Positions 39,511 through 49,024 of a stretch of 64,000 nucleotides of DNA are shown here, piece by piece. The notes under the pieces were generated by a model. The model had not been told where the DNA came from. It ran no database searches and was given only the letters and a program-made list of their open reading frames with translations. The stretch covers positions 1,674,001-1,738,000 of the forward strand of contig NZ_JACCBT010000001.1 of NCBI RefSeq assembly GCF_013409045.1, in the 5' to 3' direction. How positions within the stretch are numbered: the first letter of the stretch is position 1; each line of letters starts with the position of its first letter. The translations under genes were made by a program, and so were the position numbers. The DNA is from Actinomadura citrea (lineage in GTDB: Bacteria > Actinomycetota > Actinomycetes > Streptosporangiales > Streptosporangiaceae).

Positions 39511-40398
39511 ATGGGGGTTCGGCGTACGGGAGAGCCGCGCACCAGGAGGCCGCGCGGCGCGCGGAGGGACGGCGTGCGCCGGCGCCCCTCCGAGGGCGGG
39601 CGGCTGATCTCCGCCCTCCGCCGGACCGGCCCGTACGCGGCCGTCCGCGACGCCGTCTACCGGATGTACGAGCGGCGCGTCGAGGCCGAGCTGCCCACCG
39701 ACGTCACCCCCCGGCATGTCGGCGTGATCCTGGACGGCAACCGGCGTTGGGCCAGGTCGATGGGGCTGGCCGACGTCAACTCCGGGCACCAGCGCGGCGC
39801 CCAGAAGATCTCCGAGCTGCTCCAGTGGAGCGCGGAGGCCGGGGTCGAGCACGTCACGCTGTGGCTGCTGTCGACCGACAACCTCAACCGGCCCGCGGAC
39901 CAGCTGGAACCGCTGCTGGCGATCATCGAGAACACCGTCCGCAAGCTCGCCGCCGACGGCTGGCACGTCAAGCCCGTCGGCGCCCTCGACCTGCTGCCCG
40001 ACAAAACGGCCCGCGTCCTGAAAGATGCGGGGGAGGCCACATCGAGCGCACCCGGCCTGATTGTGAACGTCGCGGTTGGGTATGGAGGTAGGCGTGAGAT
40101 CGCTGATGCGGTGCGCTCACTGCTCATCGAGCAGGCGAGTCGTGGCACCAGCATCGAGGAACTCGCCGAGATCCTCGACGTGGAGCACATCGCGGAGCAT
40201 CTCTACACGCGCGGCCAGCCGGACCCGGACCTGGTCATCCGCACCTCGGGCGAGCAGCGTCTCTCCGGCTTCATGCTCTGGCAGAGCGCCCACTCGGAGT
40301 TCTACTTCTGCGAAGTCCATTGGCCGGACTTCCGCAAGGTGGACTTCCTCCGGGCCATCCGCTCCTACGCCGCGCGGCACCGGCGCTACGGTACCTGA
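39511..40398 (+). CDS. uppS: Short-chain cis-prenyltransferase (UppS/Rv1086 type)
   Basis: About 295 residues; ATG with AAGGGA eight bases upstream. The family signature HVGVILDGNRRWAR supplies catalytic Asp75; further blocks are GHQRGAQKI, LWLLSTDNLNRP, NVAVGYGGRREI, DLVIRTSGEQRLSGFMLWQSA and SEFYFCEVHWPDF. It condenses isopentenyl diphosphate in cis onto an allylic primer, making Z,E-farnesyl or longer polyprenyl diphosphates for cell wall carriers. Its place next to DUF255 and phoH2 genes matches the M. tuberculosis Z-farnesyl diphosphate synthase Rv1086; the product length is inferred. The first 45 residues are basic and probably disordered. Confidence 0.9.
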   Translation: MGVRRTGEPRTRRPRGARRDGVRRRPSEGGRLISALRRTGPYAAVRDAVYRMYERRVEAELPTDVTPRHVGVILDGNRRWARSMGLADVNSGHQRGAQKISELLQWSAEAGVEHVTLWLLSTDNLNRPADQLEPLLAIIENTVRKLAADGWHVKPVGALDLLPDKTARVLKDAGEATSSAPGLIVNVAVGYGGRREIADAVRSLLIEQASRGTSIEELAEILDVEHIAEHLYTRGQPDPDLVIRTSGEQRLSGFMLWQSAHSEFYFCEVHWPDFRKVDFLRAIRSYAARHRRYGT

Positions 40399-40476
40399 CC
40401 GTCCTCCTCGGACCACCGCCCCTGCGCGGGCGGACCTGCGCGCCACCGGCAGTTCCCCCATATCCAGGGAGATCGA

Positions 40477-41934
40477 GTGGCCACAACCTCCGCGCGCCGT
40501 CCCGGCACGTCCGGGAACCCGTCCGGGATTTCCGCCCCGGGTTTGTCCGGGGGGAGCGGGGGGTCGTCCCCCCGCAACGAACCGGAGACCTCCGAGGACC
40601 TCGGGGGCGCTGCCTCCGGCAGGGAACCGGACCGGCGCACGTACGTCCTGGACACCAGCGTCCTGCTCGCCGATCCGGGGGCGATGACCCGGTTCGCCGA
40701 GCACGAGGTCGTACTCCCCATCGTCGTCATCTCCGAACTGGAGGCCAAGCGGCACCATCCGGAGCTCGGCTACTTCGCCCGGCAGGCGCTGCGCACGCTG
40801 GACGACCTGCGGCTGCGGCACGGGCGGCTGGACGAGCCCGTCTCGATCGAGGGGGCGCTCGGCGACCAGGGCGGAACGCTCCGCGTCGAGCTGAACCACG
40901 CCGACCCGAGCGTCCTGCCGGACGGGTTCCGGCTCGGCGACAACGACACCCGCATCCTGTCGGTGGCCGCGTGGCTGGCCCGTGAAGGACGCGACGTCGT
41001 GCTGGTCTCCAAGGACCTGCCGATGCGGGTGAAGGCGTCCGCGGTGGGGCTCGCCGCCGAGGAGTACCGCGCGGAACTGGCCGTCGTGGAGTCCGGCTGG
41101 ACCGGGATGCGCGAGCTGGAGGTGACCGCCGGGGCCGTCGAGGAGCTGTACGAGGCGGGGAGCGCCGACCTGGAGGAGGCGCGGGACCTGCCGTGCCACA
41201 CGGGGCTGCGGCTGCTGTCCGAGCGCGGCTCGGCGCTCGGCCGCGTCCAGCCGGACAAGTCGGTGCGGCTGGTGCGCGGCGACCGCGAGGTGTTCGGGCT
41301 GCGCGGCCGGTCCGCGGAGCAGCGGATCGCGCTGGACCTGCTGATGGACGAGGAGGTCGGCATCGTCTCGCTCGGCGGGCGGGCCGGCACCGGCAAGTCG
41401 GCGCTCGCCCTGTGCGCGGGGCTGGAGGCCGTGCTGGAGCGGCGGCGGCACCGCAAGGTCGTGGTGTTCCGCCCCCTGTACGCGGTCGGCGGCCAGGAGC
41501 TCGGGTACCTGCCGGGCTCGGAGAACGAGAAGATGTCGCCGTGGGCGCAGGCGGTCTACGACACCCTCTCGGCGGTGACGACGCCGGAGGTCGTCGACGA
41601 GGTCGTGGACCGTGACATGTTGGAGGTCCTGCCGCTCACGCACATCCGCGGACGGTCGCTGCACGACGCGTTCGTGATCGTGGACGAGGCGCAGTCGCTG
41701 GAACGCGGCGTGCTGCTCACCGTCCTGTCGCGGATCGGCGCCGGGTCGCGGGTCGTGCTGACCCACGACGTGGCGCAGCGCGACAACCTGCGCGTCGGCA
41801 GGCACGACGGCGTCGCGGCCGTGGTGGAGCGGCTGAAGGGCCACCCGCTCTTCGCGCACGTGACGCTGACCAGGTCGGAGCGCTCGCCGATCGCGGCGCT
41901 CGTGACGGACATGCTCGGCGACGTCGGGGTCTGA
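40477..41934 (+). CDS. phoH2: PhoH2: PIN domain fused to PhoH ATPase
   Basis: A 485-residue protein; GTG start with GGAG upstream. Residues 54-190 are a PIN ribonuclease domain (YVLDTSVLL with Asp59, ISELEAK, DNDTRIL, VLVSKD). Residues 270-485 are a PhoH helicase-like ATPase with Walker A GRAGTGKS (301-308) and Walker B VIVDEAQ (Asp403, Glu404), then [10 protein letters not shown]. PhoH2 proteins unwind and cut RNA in an ATP-dependent way and are related to toxin-antitoxin modules; I see no small antitoxin gene just upstream. The first 50 residues are a Gly/Ser/Pro linker whose DNA includes a G6/C6 hairpin (40556-40575). Confidence 0.9.
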   Translation: MATTSARRPGTSGNPSGISAPGLSGGSGGSSPRNEPETSEDLGGAASGREPDRRTYVLDTSVLLADPGAMTRFAEHEVVLPIVVISELEAKRHHPELGYFARQALRTLDDLRLRHGRLDEPVSIEGALGDQGGTLRVELNHADPSVLPDGFRLGDNDTRILSVAAWLAREGRDVVLVSKDLPMRVKASAVGLAAEEYRAELAVVESGWTGMRELEVTAGAVEELYEAGSADLEEARDLPCHTGLRLLSERGSALGRVQPDKSVRLVRGDREVFGLRGRSAEQRIALDLLMDEEVGIVSLGGRAGTGKSALALCAGLEAVLERRRHRKVVVFRPLYAVGGQELGYLPGSENEKMSPWAQAVYDTLSAVTTPEVVDEVVDRDMLEVLPLTHIRGRSLHDAFVIVDEAQSLERGVLLTVLSRIGAGSRVVLTHDVAQRDNLRVGRHDGVAAVVERLKGHPLFAHVTLTRSERSPIAALVTDMLGDVGV

Positions 41935-41945
41935 CCCGGACGAGT

Positions 41946-41983
41946 GAGGACCCCGGCGGACCGTGACGGCCGCCGGGGTCCTC
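41946..41983 (+). terminator. Terminator of phoH2
   Basis: Perfect 14-base arms GAGGACCCCGGCGG and complement, with a ten-base loop that pairs further. It begins 12 bases after the phoH2 stop. Confidence 0.7.
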
Positions 41984-42374
41984 GCGTCTCAGAACGCCGT
42001 GCATGATTCCTACCGAGGGTGATCATTAAACCCCGGAGGGTAGGAATGTGGCGAAGGTCACATCTGCTGCGCCGTGAGGGGAGAACCGCAGGTCCATCCG
42101 GGTTTTCGGCCCCCGTTCGGACGGGTTGACAACCGTCCCATCAGCCGCATTCGTCTCGTTTTGGTTGCGAAGCAGCCCTCGGCCTCGGGCATTGTGTCTC
42201 CCCGTAAGCACCCCCAGTGCGGTGCCGGCCCGGAGCGCGCCCCCTGATCGACGCGCGCGACGTGCGGGGCGCCGTCCCGGGTCCGAGGCCGCCGGACCAC
42301 CGGCGGCACGCCGGACCGGGGTGGAAACAGTTCGTGCGCGTGTCCATGCGCGTACGACCGTCGGAAGGACCGCC
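41984..42374 (+). other. Long non-coding leader before the transglycosylase gene
   Basis: No gene is supported in this stretch. It holds a 9-base inverted repeat ATTCCTACC/GGTAGGAAT (42006-42014 and 42039-42047), a TTGACA at 42126 with ATTCGT 17 bases later as a possible promoter, and then about 200 bases of G/C-rich, hairpin-prone leader. I did not recognise a known riboswitch in it. Confidence 0.5.
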
Positions 42375-43364
42375 TTGTTCGGAGACCGTCCCGGGTCCCC
42401 TAGGCGAGACGATCGACAGAGCTCCGACCCCCGGCAGCCGACCGCCGCGGCCCCCGTCCCGGCGCAGACGCCCGACCCCTCCGTGGAGGGGCCCGAGGCG
42501 CCGCACGAGGACGACGTGCGCGTCGCCGGCACCGACCCCCGCGCGGGCGTCCCCGCGGGGGACACGCTCGGACTCCAGCCCCTCCAGGAGCCGCTGCGCA
42601 CCGGCGTCTCCACCGGCGGCCCCGGCGACCAGATCTCCTCCGGGCCGGGCGGGCCCCGCCGGGCCGGTCGCAAGGGCGGCTCCGGCGGTCGCAGGGAAGG
42701 CTCCGGCGGGCGCAACGGCGTGCGGATCGCGGTGGTCGCCGCGGGCGCCGCCGTCCTGCTCGGCGGCGGCGCGGTCGCCGCGTTCGCGCTGACCGGCGGT
42801 TCCGGCGACGAGGGCACGCAGACCGTCAAGCCCACCAAGCAGCTCGCCGACGCCGCCGCGCCGCCGCAGATCGACCCGAAGGTGCTGGAGCAGCAGCGCA
42901 AGAAGCTGGCGCTCGACCGGGCCTCCCGCGCGACGCGCCAGGACGGCGGCAAGAAGGCCCCCTCGCTGCTTCCCAAGGGCAAGCCGATCCCGACCAAGAC
43001 GCCGGAGAAGAAGCCCTCCGGCGGCAGCGGCGGCGGCCCGACGGGCGACCCGGTCCCGGCCGGCGAGGCGCAGGCGATCGCCAAGCGGCTGCTGCCGAGC
43101 TACGGGTTCGGCGGCAGCGGCCAGTTCGGCTGCCTGGTCAACCTGTGGAACAAGGAGAGCCACTGGAACGCCCACGCGGCCAACCCCTCCTCGGGCGCGT
43201 ACGGCATTCCGCAGGCCCTGCCCGGCTCCAAGATGGCCAGCGCCGGGCCCGACTGGCAGAACAACGCCACCACCCAGATCAAGTGGGGGCTCGGCTACAT
43301 CAAGAACCGCTACGGCACGCCGTGCGGCGCGTGGTCGCACTCGCAGTCCGTCGGCTGGTACTGA
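42375..43364 (+). CDS. Membrane-anchored lytic transglycosylase
   Basis: About 329 residues. I place the start at a TTG with GAAGGA upstream; the open frame extends back but without support. Residues 1-115 are cytosolic, Pro/Gly/Arg-rich and disordered; a helix (about 116-139) crosses the membrane; residues 140-230 are a Pro/Lys-rich wall-spanning linker; the C-terminal domain (about 235-329) with LVNLWNKESHWNAHAAN (Glu261 as likely acid), SSGAYGIPQALPGSKM and CGAWSHSQSVGWY is the transglycosylase-like domain common in secreted actinobacterial wall proteins. It should cleave glycan strands. Convergent with fumC. Confidence 0.82.
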   Translation: MFGDRPGSPRRDDRQSSDPRQPTAAAPVPAQTPDPSVEGPEAPHEDDVRVAGTDPRAGVPAGDTLGLQPLQEPLRTGVSTGGPGDQISSGPGGPRRAGRKGGSGGRREGSGGRNGVRIAVVAAGAAVLLGGGAVAAFALTGGSGDEGTQTVKPTKQLADAAAPPQIDPKVLEQQRKKLALDRASRATRQDGGKKAPSLLPKGKPIPTKTPEKKPSGGSGGGPTGDPVPAGEAQAIAKRLLPSYGFGGSGQFGCLVNLWNKESHWNAHAANPSSGAYGIPQALPGSKMASAGPDWQNNATTQIKWGLGYIKNRYGTPCGAWSHSQSVGWY

Positions 43365-43373
43365 CCCGGCCCG

Positions 43374-43411
43374 GCGCGTCCCGGACGCCCTGCGGGGCGT
43401 CTGGGACGCGC
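43374..43411. terminator. Bidirectional hairpin between transglycosylase gene and fumC
   Basis: Seventeen paired bases with one G-U and the loop TGCG, between two convergent genes. Confidence 0.7.
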
Positions 43412-43428
43412 GACGGGCGCCGCCCGCC

Positions 43429-44829
43429 TCAGCGGCGGGCCGCGCCGGTCATGCGCAGCACGTCGAGCGCCTCGTCCAGCTGCTCGACGGTAAGCCTTCC
43501 CTCCTCGACGTAGCCGCGCTCCAGCACGACCTCGCGGATCGTCCGGCGCTCCCGGAGCGCCTGCTTGGCGACCTTCGCCGCCTCCTCGTACCCGATGTAG
43601 CGGTTCAGCGGCGTCACGATCGACGGTGAGGACTCCGCGTACTCGCGCATCCGCTCCTCGTCGGCCTCGACGCCGTCCACGCAGCGGTCGGCCAGCAGCC
43701 GGGACGCGTTCGCCAGCAAGGTGATCGACTCCAGCACGTTGCGCGCCATCATCGGCAGCATCACGTTCAGCTCGAAGCTGCCGGAGGCGCCGCCGAACGC
43801 GACCGCCGCGTCGTTGCCGATGACCTGCGCGGCGACCTGCGCGACCGCCTCGGGGATCACCGGGTTCACCTTCCCGGGCATGATCGACGAGCCCGGCTGC
43901 AGGTCGGGCAGCCGGATCTCGGCGAGCCCGGCGCGCGGCCCCGACCCCATCCAGCGCAGATCGTTGGCGATCTTGTTGAGGCTCACCGCGACCGTGCGCA
44001 GCGCGCCGCTGGCCTCCACCAGGCCGTCCCGCGCGCCCTGCGCCTCGAAGTGGTCGCGGGCCTCGGTGAGCGGCAGCCCGGTGGCCCGCGCGATCTCGGC
44101 GATGACGCGGGCGGCGAAGCCCTCCGGAGTGTTGATGCCGGTGCCGACCGCCGTCCCGCCGAGCGGGAGCTCCGCCAGCCGCGGCAGGACGGCCTCCAGC
44201 CGCTCCGCGCCGTGCCCGGCCTGCGCGGCGTATCCGCCGAACTCCTGCCCGAGCGTCACCGGCGTCGCGTCCATCAGGTGGGTGCGGCCGGACTTGACGA
44301 CGGTCGCGAACTCCTCGGCCTTGCGGGCGAGCGCCGCCTCCAGATGCCGCAGCGCGGGGATCAGCTCGTTCACGACGGCCCCGGTCGCCGCGATGTGGAT
44401 GGACGAGGGGAACACGTCGTTGGACGACTGGGAGGCGTTCACGTGGTCGTTGGGATGGACGGGGGCGCCGAGCCGCTCCTGCGCCAGCGTCGCCACGACC
44501 TCGTTGGCGTTCATGTTGGACGACGTCCCCGACCCGGTCTGGAACACGTCGATCGGGAACTGGTCGTCCCACCGCCCGTCCGCGACCTCGCGGGCGGCCT
44601 CGGCGATGGCGCCGGCGACGTCCTTGTCGAGGACCCCCAGCTCGGCGTTGACGACCGCCGCGGCGGCCTTGATCTGGCCGAGCGCGGCGATGTGCGAGGC
44701 CTCCAGCGTCCGTCCCGAGATCGGGAAGTTCTCCACCGCGCGCTGCGTCTGGGCCCGCCACCTGGCCGCGGCCGGCACCCGGACCTCGCCCATCGAGTCG
44801 TGCTCGATCCGGAACCCCTGCTCGCCCAT
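43429..44829 (-). CDS. fumC: Class II fumarate hydratase
   Basis: About 466 residues; ATG with GGGAGG seven bases upstream. This oxygen-stable, iron-free fumarase interconverts fumarate and malate in the TCA cycle. It shows [46 protein letters not shown] and the fumarase/aspartase signature [12 protein letters not shown]. Length is normal. A class I iron-sulfur fumarase is encoded only 1.5 kb away (46328), with a Ser/Thr kinase gene between; co-transcription of kinase and fumC is possible since the gap is 85 bases. M. tuberculosis has its single fum in the equivalent place. Confidence 0.94.
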   Translation of the reverse strand: MGEQGFRIEHDSMGEVRVPAAARWRAQTQRAVENFPISGRTLEASHIAALGQIKAAAAVVNAELGVLDKDVAGAIAEAAREVADGRWDDQFPIDVFQTGSGTSSNMNANEVVATLAQERLGAPVHPNDHVNASQSSNDVFPSSIHIAATGAVVNELIPALRHLEAALARKAEEFATVVKSGRTHLMDATPVTLGQEFGGYAAQAGHGAERLEAVLPRLAELPLGGTAVGTGINTPEGFAARVIAEIARATGLPLTEARDHFEAQGARDGLVEASGALRTVAVSLNKIANDLRWMGSGPRAGLAEIRLPDLQPGSSIMPGKVNPVIPEAVAQVAAQVIGNDAAVAFGGASGSFELNVMLPMMARNVLESITLLANASRLLADRCVDGVEADEERMREYAESSPSIVTPLNRYIGYEEAAKVAKQALRERRTIREVVLERGYVEEGRLTVEQLDEALDVLRMTGAARR

Positions 44830-44914
44830 GGAACGCCTCCCACTCGACTTCGGCGGCCGCCGTCGTCCATGGCAGCCCGGTCGGTGGGTCACGCATTCCC
44901 GCGTGAGGCGCGGA

Positions 44915-46177
44915 TCACTCCTTGTTCAGCGTGTAGTTCTGCCGCTCGCCCGGCTTGCCCGCCGGCTTCTGCCGCCCGTTCACCCAGACGTCGCAGGCGG
45001 ACGCGTCGTAGACGACCGCGTTGATGCGCGGCTGGTCGTACTGGCGCGCCTCGCCCATGTGCAGCGTCTCGTCGCTCAGCACGGTCATCGCGGCCCCCGG
45101 CACCGACACGAAGATCTTGCAGGAGTCGCTGCGGGCCCGGACGACCAGCGTGCTGGTCGCGGCGCCGGGCGGTGCGCCGGCCTGGGCGGTGCCCGCCGGG
45201 GTGGACGCGGCGGCGGTGGGGGAGGGGCCGGGGCTCTCGCGCATCATGCCGACGATGAGGGCGGTGGCGCCGATCCCGCAGGAGGCGACGGTCGCGCCGA
45301 TGAGCCCGATCACGACCATCAGCCGGTAGCGGGGGGTCGGGGCGCGGCGCCCCGAGCGCGGGCCCGCCAGGGCCCGTTCGAGCCGGTCGACCGCGCGGGC
45401 GTGGCTGAGCCGCCGGGTCGGGTTCTTCTCCAGCAGCCCGGTGATGACGGGCGCGAGCGCACCGGCGTTCTGCGGGGCGGGGGGTGACTCGTTGGCCAGC
45501 GCCGACAGCGTCGCCATGACGTTCTCGCGCTCGAACGGCGGGCGGCCCTCCAGCGCCGCGTACAGCGTCGCGCCGAGCGACCACAGGTCCGACCGCGGGG
45601 TCGCCGTCTCCCCGGCGGCGACCTCGGGCGCCACGTACGCGGGCGACCCCATGAAGTGGCCCGTCTTGGTGAGGCTCGCCGAACCCGAGGAGAACGCGAG
45701 CCCGAAGTCGGTGAGGACGACGCGGTCGCCGTCCAGCAGCACGTTGCTCGGCTTCAGGTCGCGGTGCACGATCCCGGCCTTGTGCGCGGTGTTGAGGGCG
45801 TCCAGCAGGGCGCGGCCGATGTGCGCGACGCGCTCGGGCGGCAGCGGGCCCGACCGCTCGATGAGCTGTTCGAGGCTGGGCGCCTCGATCATCTCCATCA
45901 CGATCCACGGCCGGCCCTGCTCGATGACCACGTCGTAGACCTCGACGATGGAGTGCGTGCGCAGCTGCGCGGGCGCGCGCGCCTCCCGGAGGGTGCGGCG
46001 GTAGAAGACCACCCGGTCGTCCTCGGCGAGGTTGTCGGGGAGCCGCAGTTCCTTGATCGCGACAGCGCGGTCGAGGAGCTCGTCGTGGCCTCTCCACACG
46101 GTGCCGTTGGCGCCCTGACCTATCTCCGAGACCAGCCGGTAGCGCGTCGCTAGCACGAGGCGCTCTGACTGTGACAT
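44915..46177 (-). CDS. Transmembrane Ser/Thr protein kinase
   Basis: A 420-residue receptor-like kinase. The kinase domain (about 13-270) is complete: glycine loop GQGANGTVW, Lys42 in [14 protein letters not shown] with Asp140 and Asn145, DFG at 157-159, and [10 protein letters not shown] helix at about 285-312 leads to a Pro/Thr/Ala linker and a 90-residue extracytoplasmic domain with two cysteines ([15 protein letters not shown]). No PASTA repeats are present, so it differs from PknB. The sensor ligand is unknown. Placed between the two fumarase genes on the same strand; a link to central metabolism is only suggested by position. Confidence 0.88.
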   Translation of the reverse strand: MSQSERLVLATRYRLVSEIGQGANGTVWRGHDELLDRAVAIKELRLPDNLAEDDRVVFYRRTLREARAPAQLRTHSIVEVYDVVIEQGRPWIVMEMIEAPSLEQLIERSGPLPPERVAHIGRALLDALNTAHKAGIVHRDLKPSNVLLDGDRVVLTDFGLAFSSGSASLTKTGHFMGSPAYVAPEVAAGETATPRSDLWSLGATLYAALEGRPPFERENVMATLSALANESPPAPQNAGALAPVITGLLEKNPTRRLSHARAVDRLERALAGPRSGRRAPTPRYRLMVVIGLIGATVASCGIGATALIVGMMRESPGPSPTAAASTPAGTAQAGAPPGAATSTLVVRARSDSCKIFVSVPGAAMTVLSDETLHMGEARQYDQPRINAVVYDASACDVWVNGRQKPAGKPGERQNYTLNKE

Positions 46178-46280
46178 GGCGGAAAAGATACCGGAGTGGC
46201 CAGCCGGTCATCGGGGAGACTTCATCACCAACGCGAATTTTGGCCCAATACTGTGACCTACCGACAAGAAACCGTGGGGG

Positions 46281-46319
46281 ACCTCCGCCCGGCGGTCCCC
46301 GCGGGGAGCCGCCGGAGGT
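46281..46319 (-). terminator. Hairpin after the class I fumarase gene
   Basis: ACCTCCG and its complement enclose a G/C-rich inner stem with a short bulge, eight bases beyond the fumA stop and before the kinase gene. Confidence 0.5.
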
Positions 46320-46327
46320 GCGGAAAG

Positions 46328-47968
46328 TCAGCGCCTGCCGATGCTGAGGACGGGTCCGGTGGTGTCGGCGAAGAAGTCCTCGCCCTTGTCGTCCACCACG
46401 ACGAACGCCGGGAAGTCCTCGACCTCGATCTTCCAGACGGCCTCCATGCCGAGCTCCGGGTACTCCAGGACCTCGACCTTCTTGATGCAGTCCTGCGCGA
46501 GCCGCGCCGCCGGGCCGCCGATCGAGCCGAGGTAGAAGCCGCCGTGCTCCCTGCAGGCGTCGGTGACCTGCTTGGACCGGTTGCCCTTGGCCAGCATGAC
46601 GAGGGAGCCGCCCGCGGCCTGGAACTGCTCGACGTAGGAGTCCATCCGGCCGGCCGTGGTCGGGCCGAACGAGCCCGACGCGTAGCCCTCGGGGGTCTTG
46701 GCCGGGCCCGCGTAGTAGACGGCGTGGTCGCGCAGGTACCCCGGCATCGGCTCGCCCGCGTCCAGCCGCTCCTTGATCTTGGCGTGCGCGATGTCGCGCG
46801 CCACGACGAGCGGGCCCGTCAGCGACAGCCGCGTCCTGACCGGGTACCGGGTCAGCTCGGCGCGGATCTCGGCCATCGGGCGGTTCAGGTCGATCGCGAC
46901 GACGTCGTCGTCCAGGTGCTCGTCGGTGGTGTCGGGCAGGTACTGGGCGGGATCGGTCTCCAGCCGCTCCAGGAACACGCCCTCCGCGGTGATCTTGGCG
47001 AGGGCCTGCCGGTCGGCGCTGCACGACACCGCGATCGCGACCGGGCAGGACGCGCCGTGCCGCGGCAGCCGGACCACCCGCACGTCGTGGCAGAAGTACT
47101 TGCCGCCGAACTGCGCCCCGATCCCGAGCCTCTGCGTCAGTTCGAACACCTGGAGCTCCAGCTCCAGGTCGCGGAACCCGTGCCCGAGCGGCGAGCCCTC
47201 GGCGGGCATCGCGTCCAGGTAGTGGGCGGAGGCGTACTTGGCGGTCTTCAGCGCGTACTCGGCGGACGTGCCCCCCACGACGATCGCCAGGTGGTACGGC
47301 GGGCACGCGGCCGTGCCGAGCGAGCGGATCTTCTCCTCCAGGAAGGACATCATCCGCTTGGGGTTCAGGACGGCCTTGGTCTCCTGGAAGAGGAACGACT
47401 TGTTGGCGCTGCCGCCGCCCTTGGCCATGAACAGGAACTTGTAGGCGTCGCCGGGCGTCGCGTACAGCTCGATCTGCGCGGGCAGGTTGGAACCGGTGTT
47501 CTTCTCGTCCCACATCGTCACCGGCGCCATCTGCGAGTAGCGCAGGTTCAGCTTCGTGTAGGCGTCGTACACCCCGTGCGAGATGTGCCTCTCGTCGTCG
47601 CCGTCCGTCAGGACGTGCTGGCCGCGCTTGCCCATGACGATCGCGGTGCCGGTGTCCTGGCACATCGGCAGGACGCCGCCGGACGCGATGCCCGCGTTCT
47701 TCAGCAGGTCCAGCGCGACGAACCGGTCGTTCGGGGACGCCTCGGGGTCGTCCAGGATCCGGCGGAGCTGCGCCAGGTGCGCCGGACGCAGCAGGTGGGC
47801 GATGTCGCGCATGGCGGTCTCGGTGAGCAGCCGCAGAGCCTCCGGCTCGACCTGCAGGAACGTCCGGCCGTTCGCCTCGAACGTCGAGACCCCGTCGGAG
47901 GTCAGGAGCCGGTAGTCGGTCTCGTCCGGGCCGAGCGGAAGCAGGTCGGTGTAGGAGAACTCAGGCAT
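46328..47968 (-). CDS. fumA: Class I fumarate hydratase, iron-sulfur type
   Basis: About 546 residues. Class I fumarases carry an oxygen-sensitive [4Fe-4S] cluster. Three cysteines, Cys103 in MCQDTG, Cys222 in TAACPPYH and Cys316 in VSCSADRQA, have spacings of 119 and 94 residues, identical as I recall to the cluster ligands of the Leishmania enzyme. Other blocks: [36 protein letters not shown] and [15 protein letters not shown]. Its ATG comes one base after the stop of the EamA gene upstream, so the two are translationally coupled. Having both fumarase classes close together suggests use under different oxygen or iron conditions. Confidence 0.92.
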   Translation of the reverse strand: MPEFSYTDLLPLGPDETDYRLLTSDGVSTFEANGRTFLQVEPEALRLLTETAMRDIAHLLRPAHLAQLRRILDDPEASPNDRFVALDLLKNAGIASGGVLPMCQDTGTAIVMGKRGQHVLTDGDDERHISHGVYDAYTKLNLRYSQMAPVTMWDEKNTGSNLPAQIELYATPGDAYKFLFMAKGGGSANKSFLFQETKAVLNPKRMMSFLEEKIRSLGTAACPPYHLAIVVGGTSAEYALKTAKYASAHYLDAMPAEGSPLGHGFRDLELELQVFELTQRLGIGAQFGGKYFCHDVRVVRLPRHGASCPVAIAVSCSADRQALAKITAEGVFLERLETDPAQYLPDTTDEHLDDDVVAIDLNRPMAEIRAELTRYPVRTRLSLTGPLVVARDIAHAKIKERLDAGEPMPGYLRDHAVYYAGPAKTPEGYASGSFGPTTAGRMDSYVEQFQAAGGSLVMLAKGNRSKQVTDACREHGGFYLGSIGGPAARLAQDCIKKVEVLEYPELGMEAVWKIEVEDFPAFVVVDDKGEDFFADTTGPVLSIGRR

Positions 47969-47969
47969 C

Positions 47970-48911
47970 TCAGGCAGATCCTCGCGCGATTCCGATGGGG
48001 GCCGCCTCACAGATTACGGGCTCGGCGGGCGCGGGCCCACGGGGGGCGACCCGGGCGCGCAGGCCCACCACGACGCCCGCGGCGACCAGGGCGGCGCCCG
48101 CCAGATCGGCCGGCTGCGGCCGGTCGATGCCGAGCGCGACGGTGGTGACCACCGCGCTGATCGGGATCAGGCCCGCGCACAGCCCGGCGCGGTCGGCCCC
48201 GAGCCGCCCGATGGCGTCGTACCAGAGCAGGAACGCGATCGTGGTGACGATGATCGACAGGTAGGCGAAGCCGGCCAGCTCGCCGGGCGTCGGGACGCGC
48301 AGCAGCGCCGTCCCGTCCGCGACGAGGCCGACGGCCAGCAGCATCGGGACGGCCAGCGCGGCGGAGTAGGCGGAGACCCGCAGCGGCCCGAGGCGCGGTA
48401 GCAGCGGCACGGCCAGCAGCGAGAAGCCCACCTCCCCGGCGAGGGCGCCGAGCGAGAGCAGCAGCCCGCGGGCGCCGCCGCCGCCGAGGCCGTTCGCGAG
48501 CGCCGCCCCCGCCGCCACCACGCAGGCCGCCGCGATGATCGCCGGGGCCGGGCGGCGGCCGTCCATCAGCGGCCCGACCACCGCCAGCACGATCGGCACC
48601 GTCGCGATCACCGTGCCGATGGTGGCCGGGCTCGTGTCCCGGGTGGCCAGCACGATGCAGACGTTGAACGCGACCAGCCCCGTCGCCGCCAGCGCCGCCA
48701 GCAGCAGCCAGTCCCGCACGGAGGGCCGGCGGGCGGGCCCGCCGGCGAGGCGGGCCACGGCCAGAAGGACCAGCGCGGCGACGGCGTACCGGGCCGCCTG
48801 GCCGCCGAAGACGGGGTAGCCGGAGATCGTCGCCGAGACCGCGGTCAAGGTGCCGACGAGGGACATCGCGGCCCCGGCGCCCGCCATGCCGCGCTTGTGG
48901 GAGGTGTTCAT
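47970..48911 (-). CDS. EamA/DMT family transporter
   Basis: A 313-residue protein with ten predicted helices in two five-helix EamA repeats (for example [37 protein letters not shown] and [20 protein letters not shown]). EamA/DMT proteins export amino acids, nucleosides or metabolites. It is divergent from a MocR-type regulator, a frequent pairing in actinobacteria, and its stop is one base before the fumA start. The unusual coupling to a fumarase hints that the exported compound may be a dicarboxylate-derived metabolite, but this is speculation. Confidence 0.85.
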   Translation of the reverse strand: MNTSHKRGMAGAGAAMSLVGTLTAVSATISGYPVFGGQAARYAVAALVLLAVARLAGGPARRPSVRDWLLLAALAATGLVAFNVCIVLATRDTSPATIGTVIATVPIVLAVVGPLMDGRRPAPAIIAAACVVAAGAALANGLGGGGARGLLLSLGALAGEVGFSLLAVPLLPRLGPLRVSAYSAALAVPMLLAVGLVADGTALLRVPTPGELAGFAYLSIIVTTIAFLLWYDAIGRLGADRAGLCAGLIPISAVVTTVALGIDRPQPADLAGAALVAAGVVVGLRARVAPRGPAPAEPVICEAAPIGIARGSA

Positions 48912-49024
48912 GGACCGAACGCTAGGGCGCGGTTGGACCACCTGACAGAGCCAATCAATGCGCCTGAACACGGACCAATAGCCTGGCCGTGACGTCCACC
49001 CCGCCCCCTGACGCTGAGAGTCAT
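48912..49024. promoter_or_regulatory. EamA/MocR divergent control region
   Basis: The hexamer GGACCA occurs twice in direct orientation (48935 and 48972), and TTGG (48933) faces CCAA (48951). MocR-type regulators often bind direct repeats between themselves and a divergent target gene, so this is the likely operator. Confidence 0.4.
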
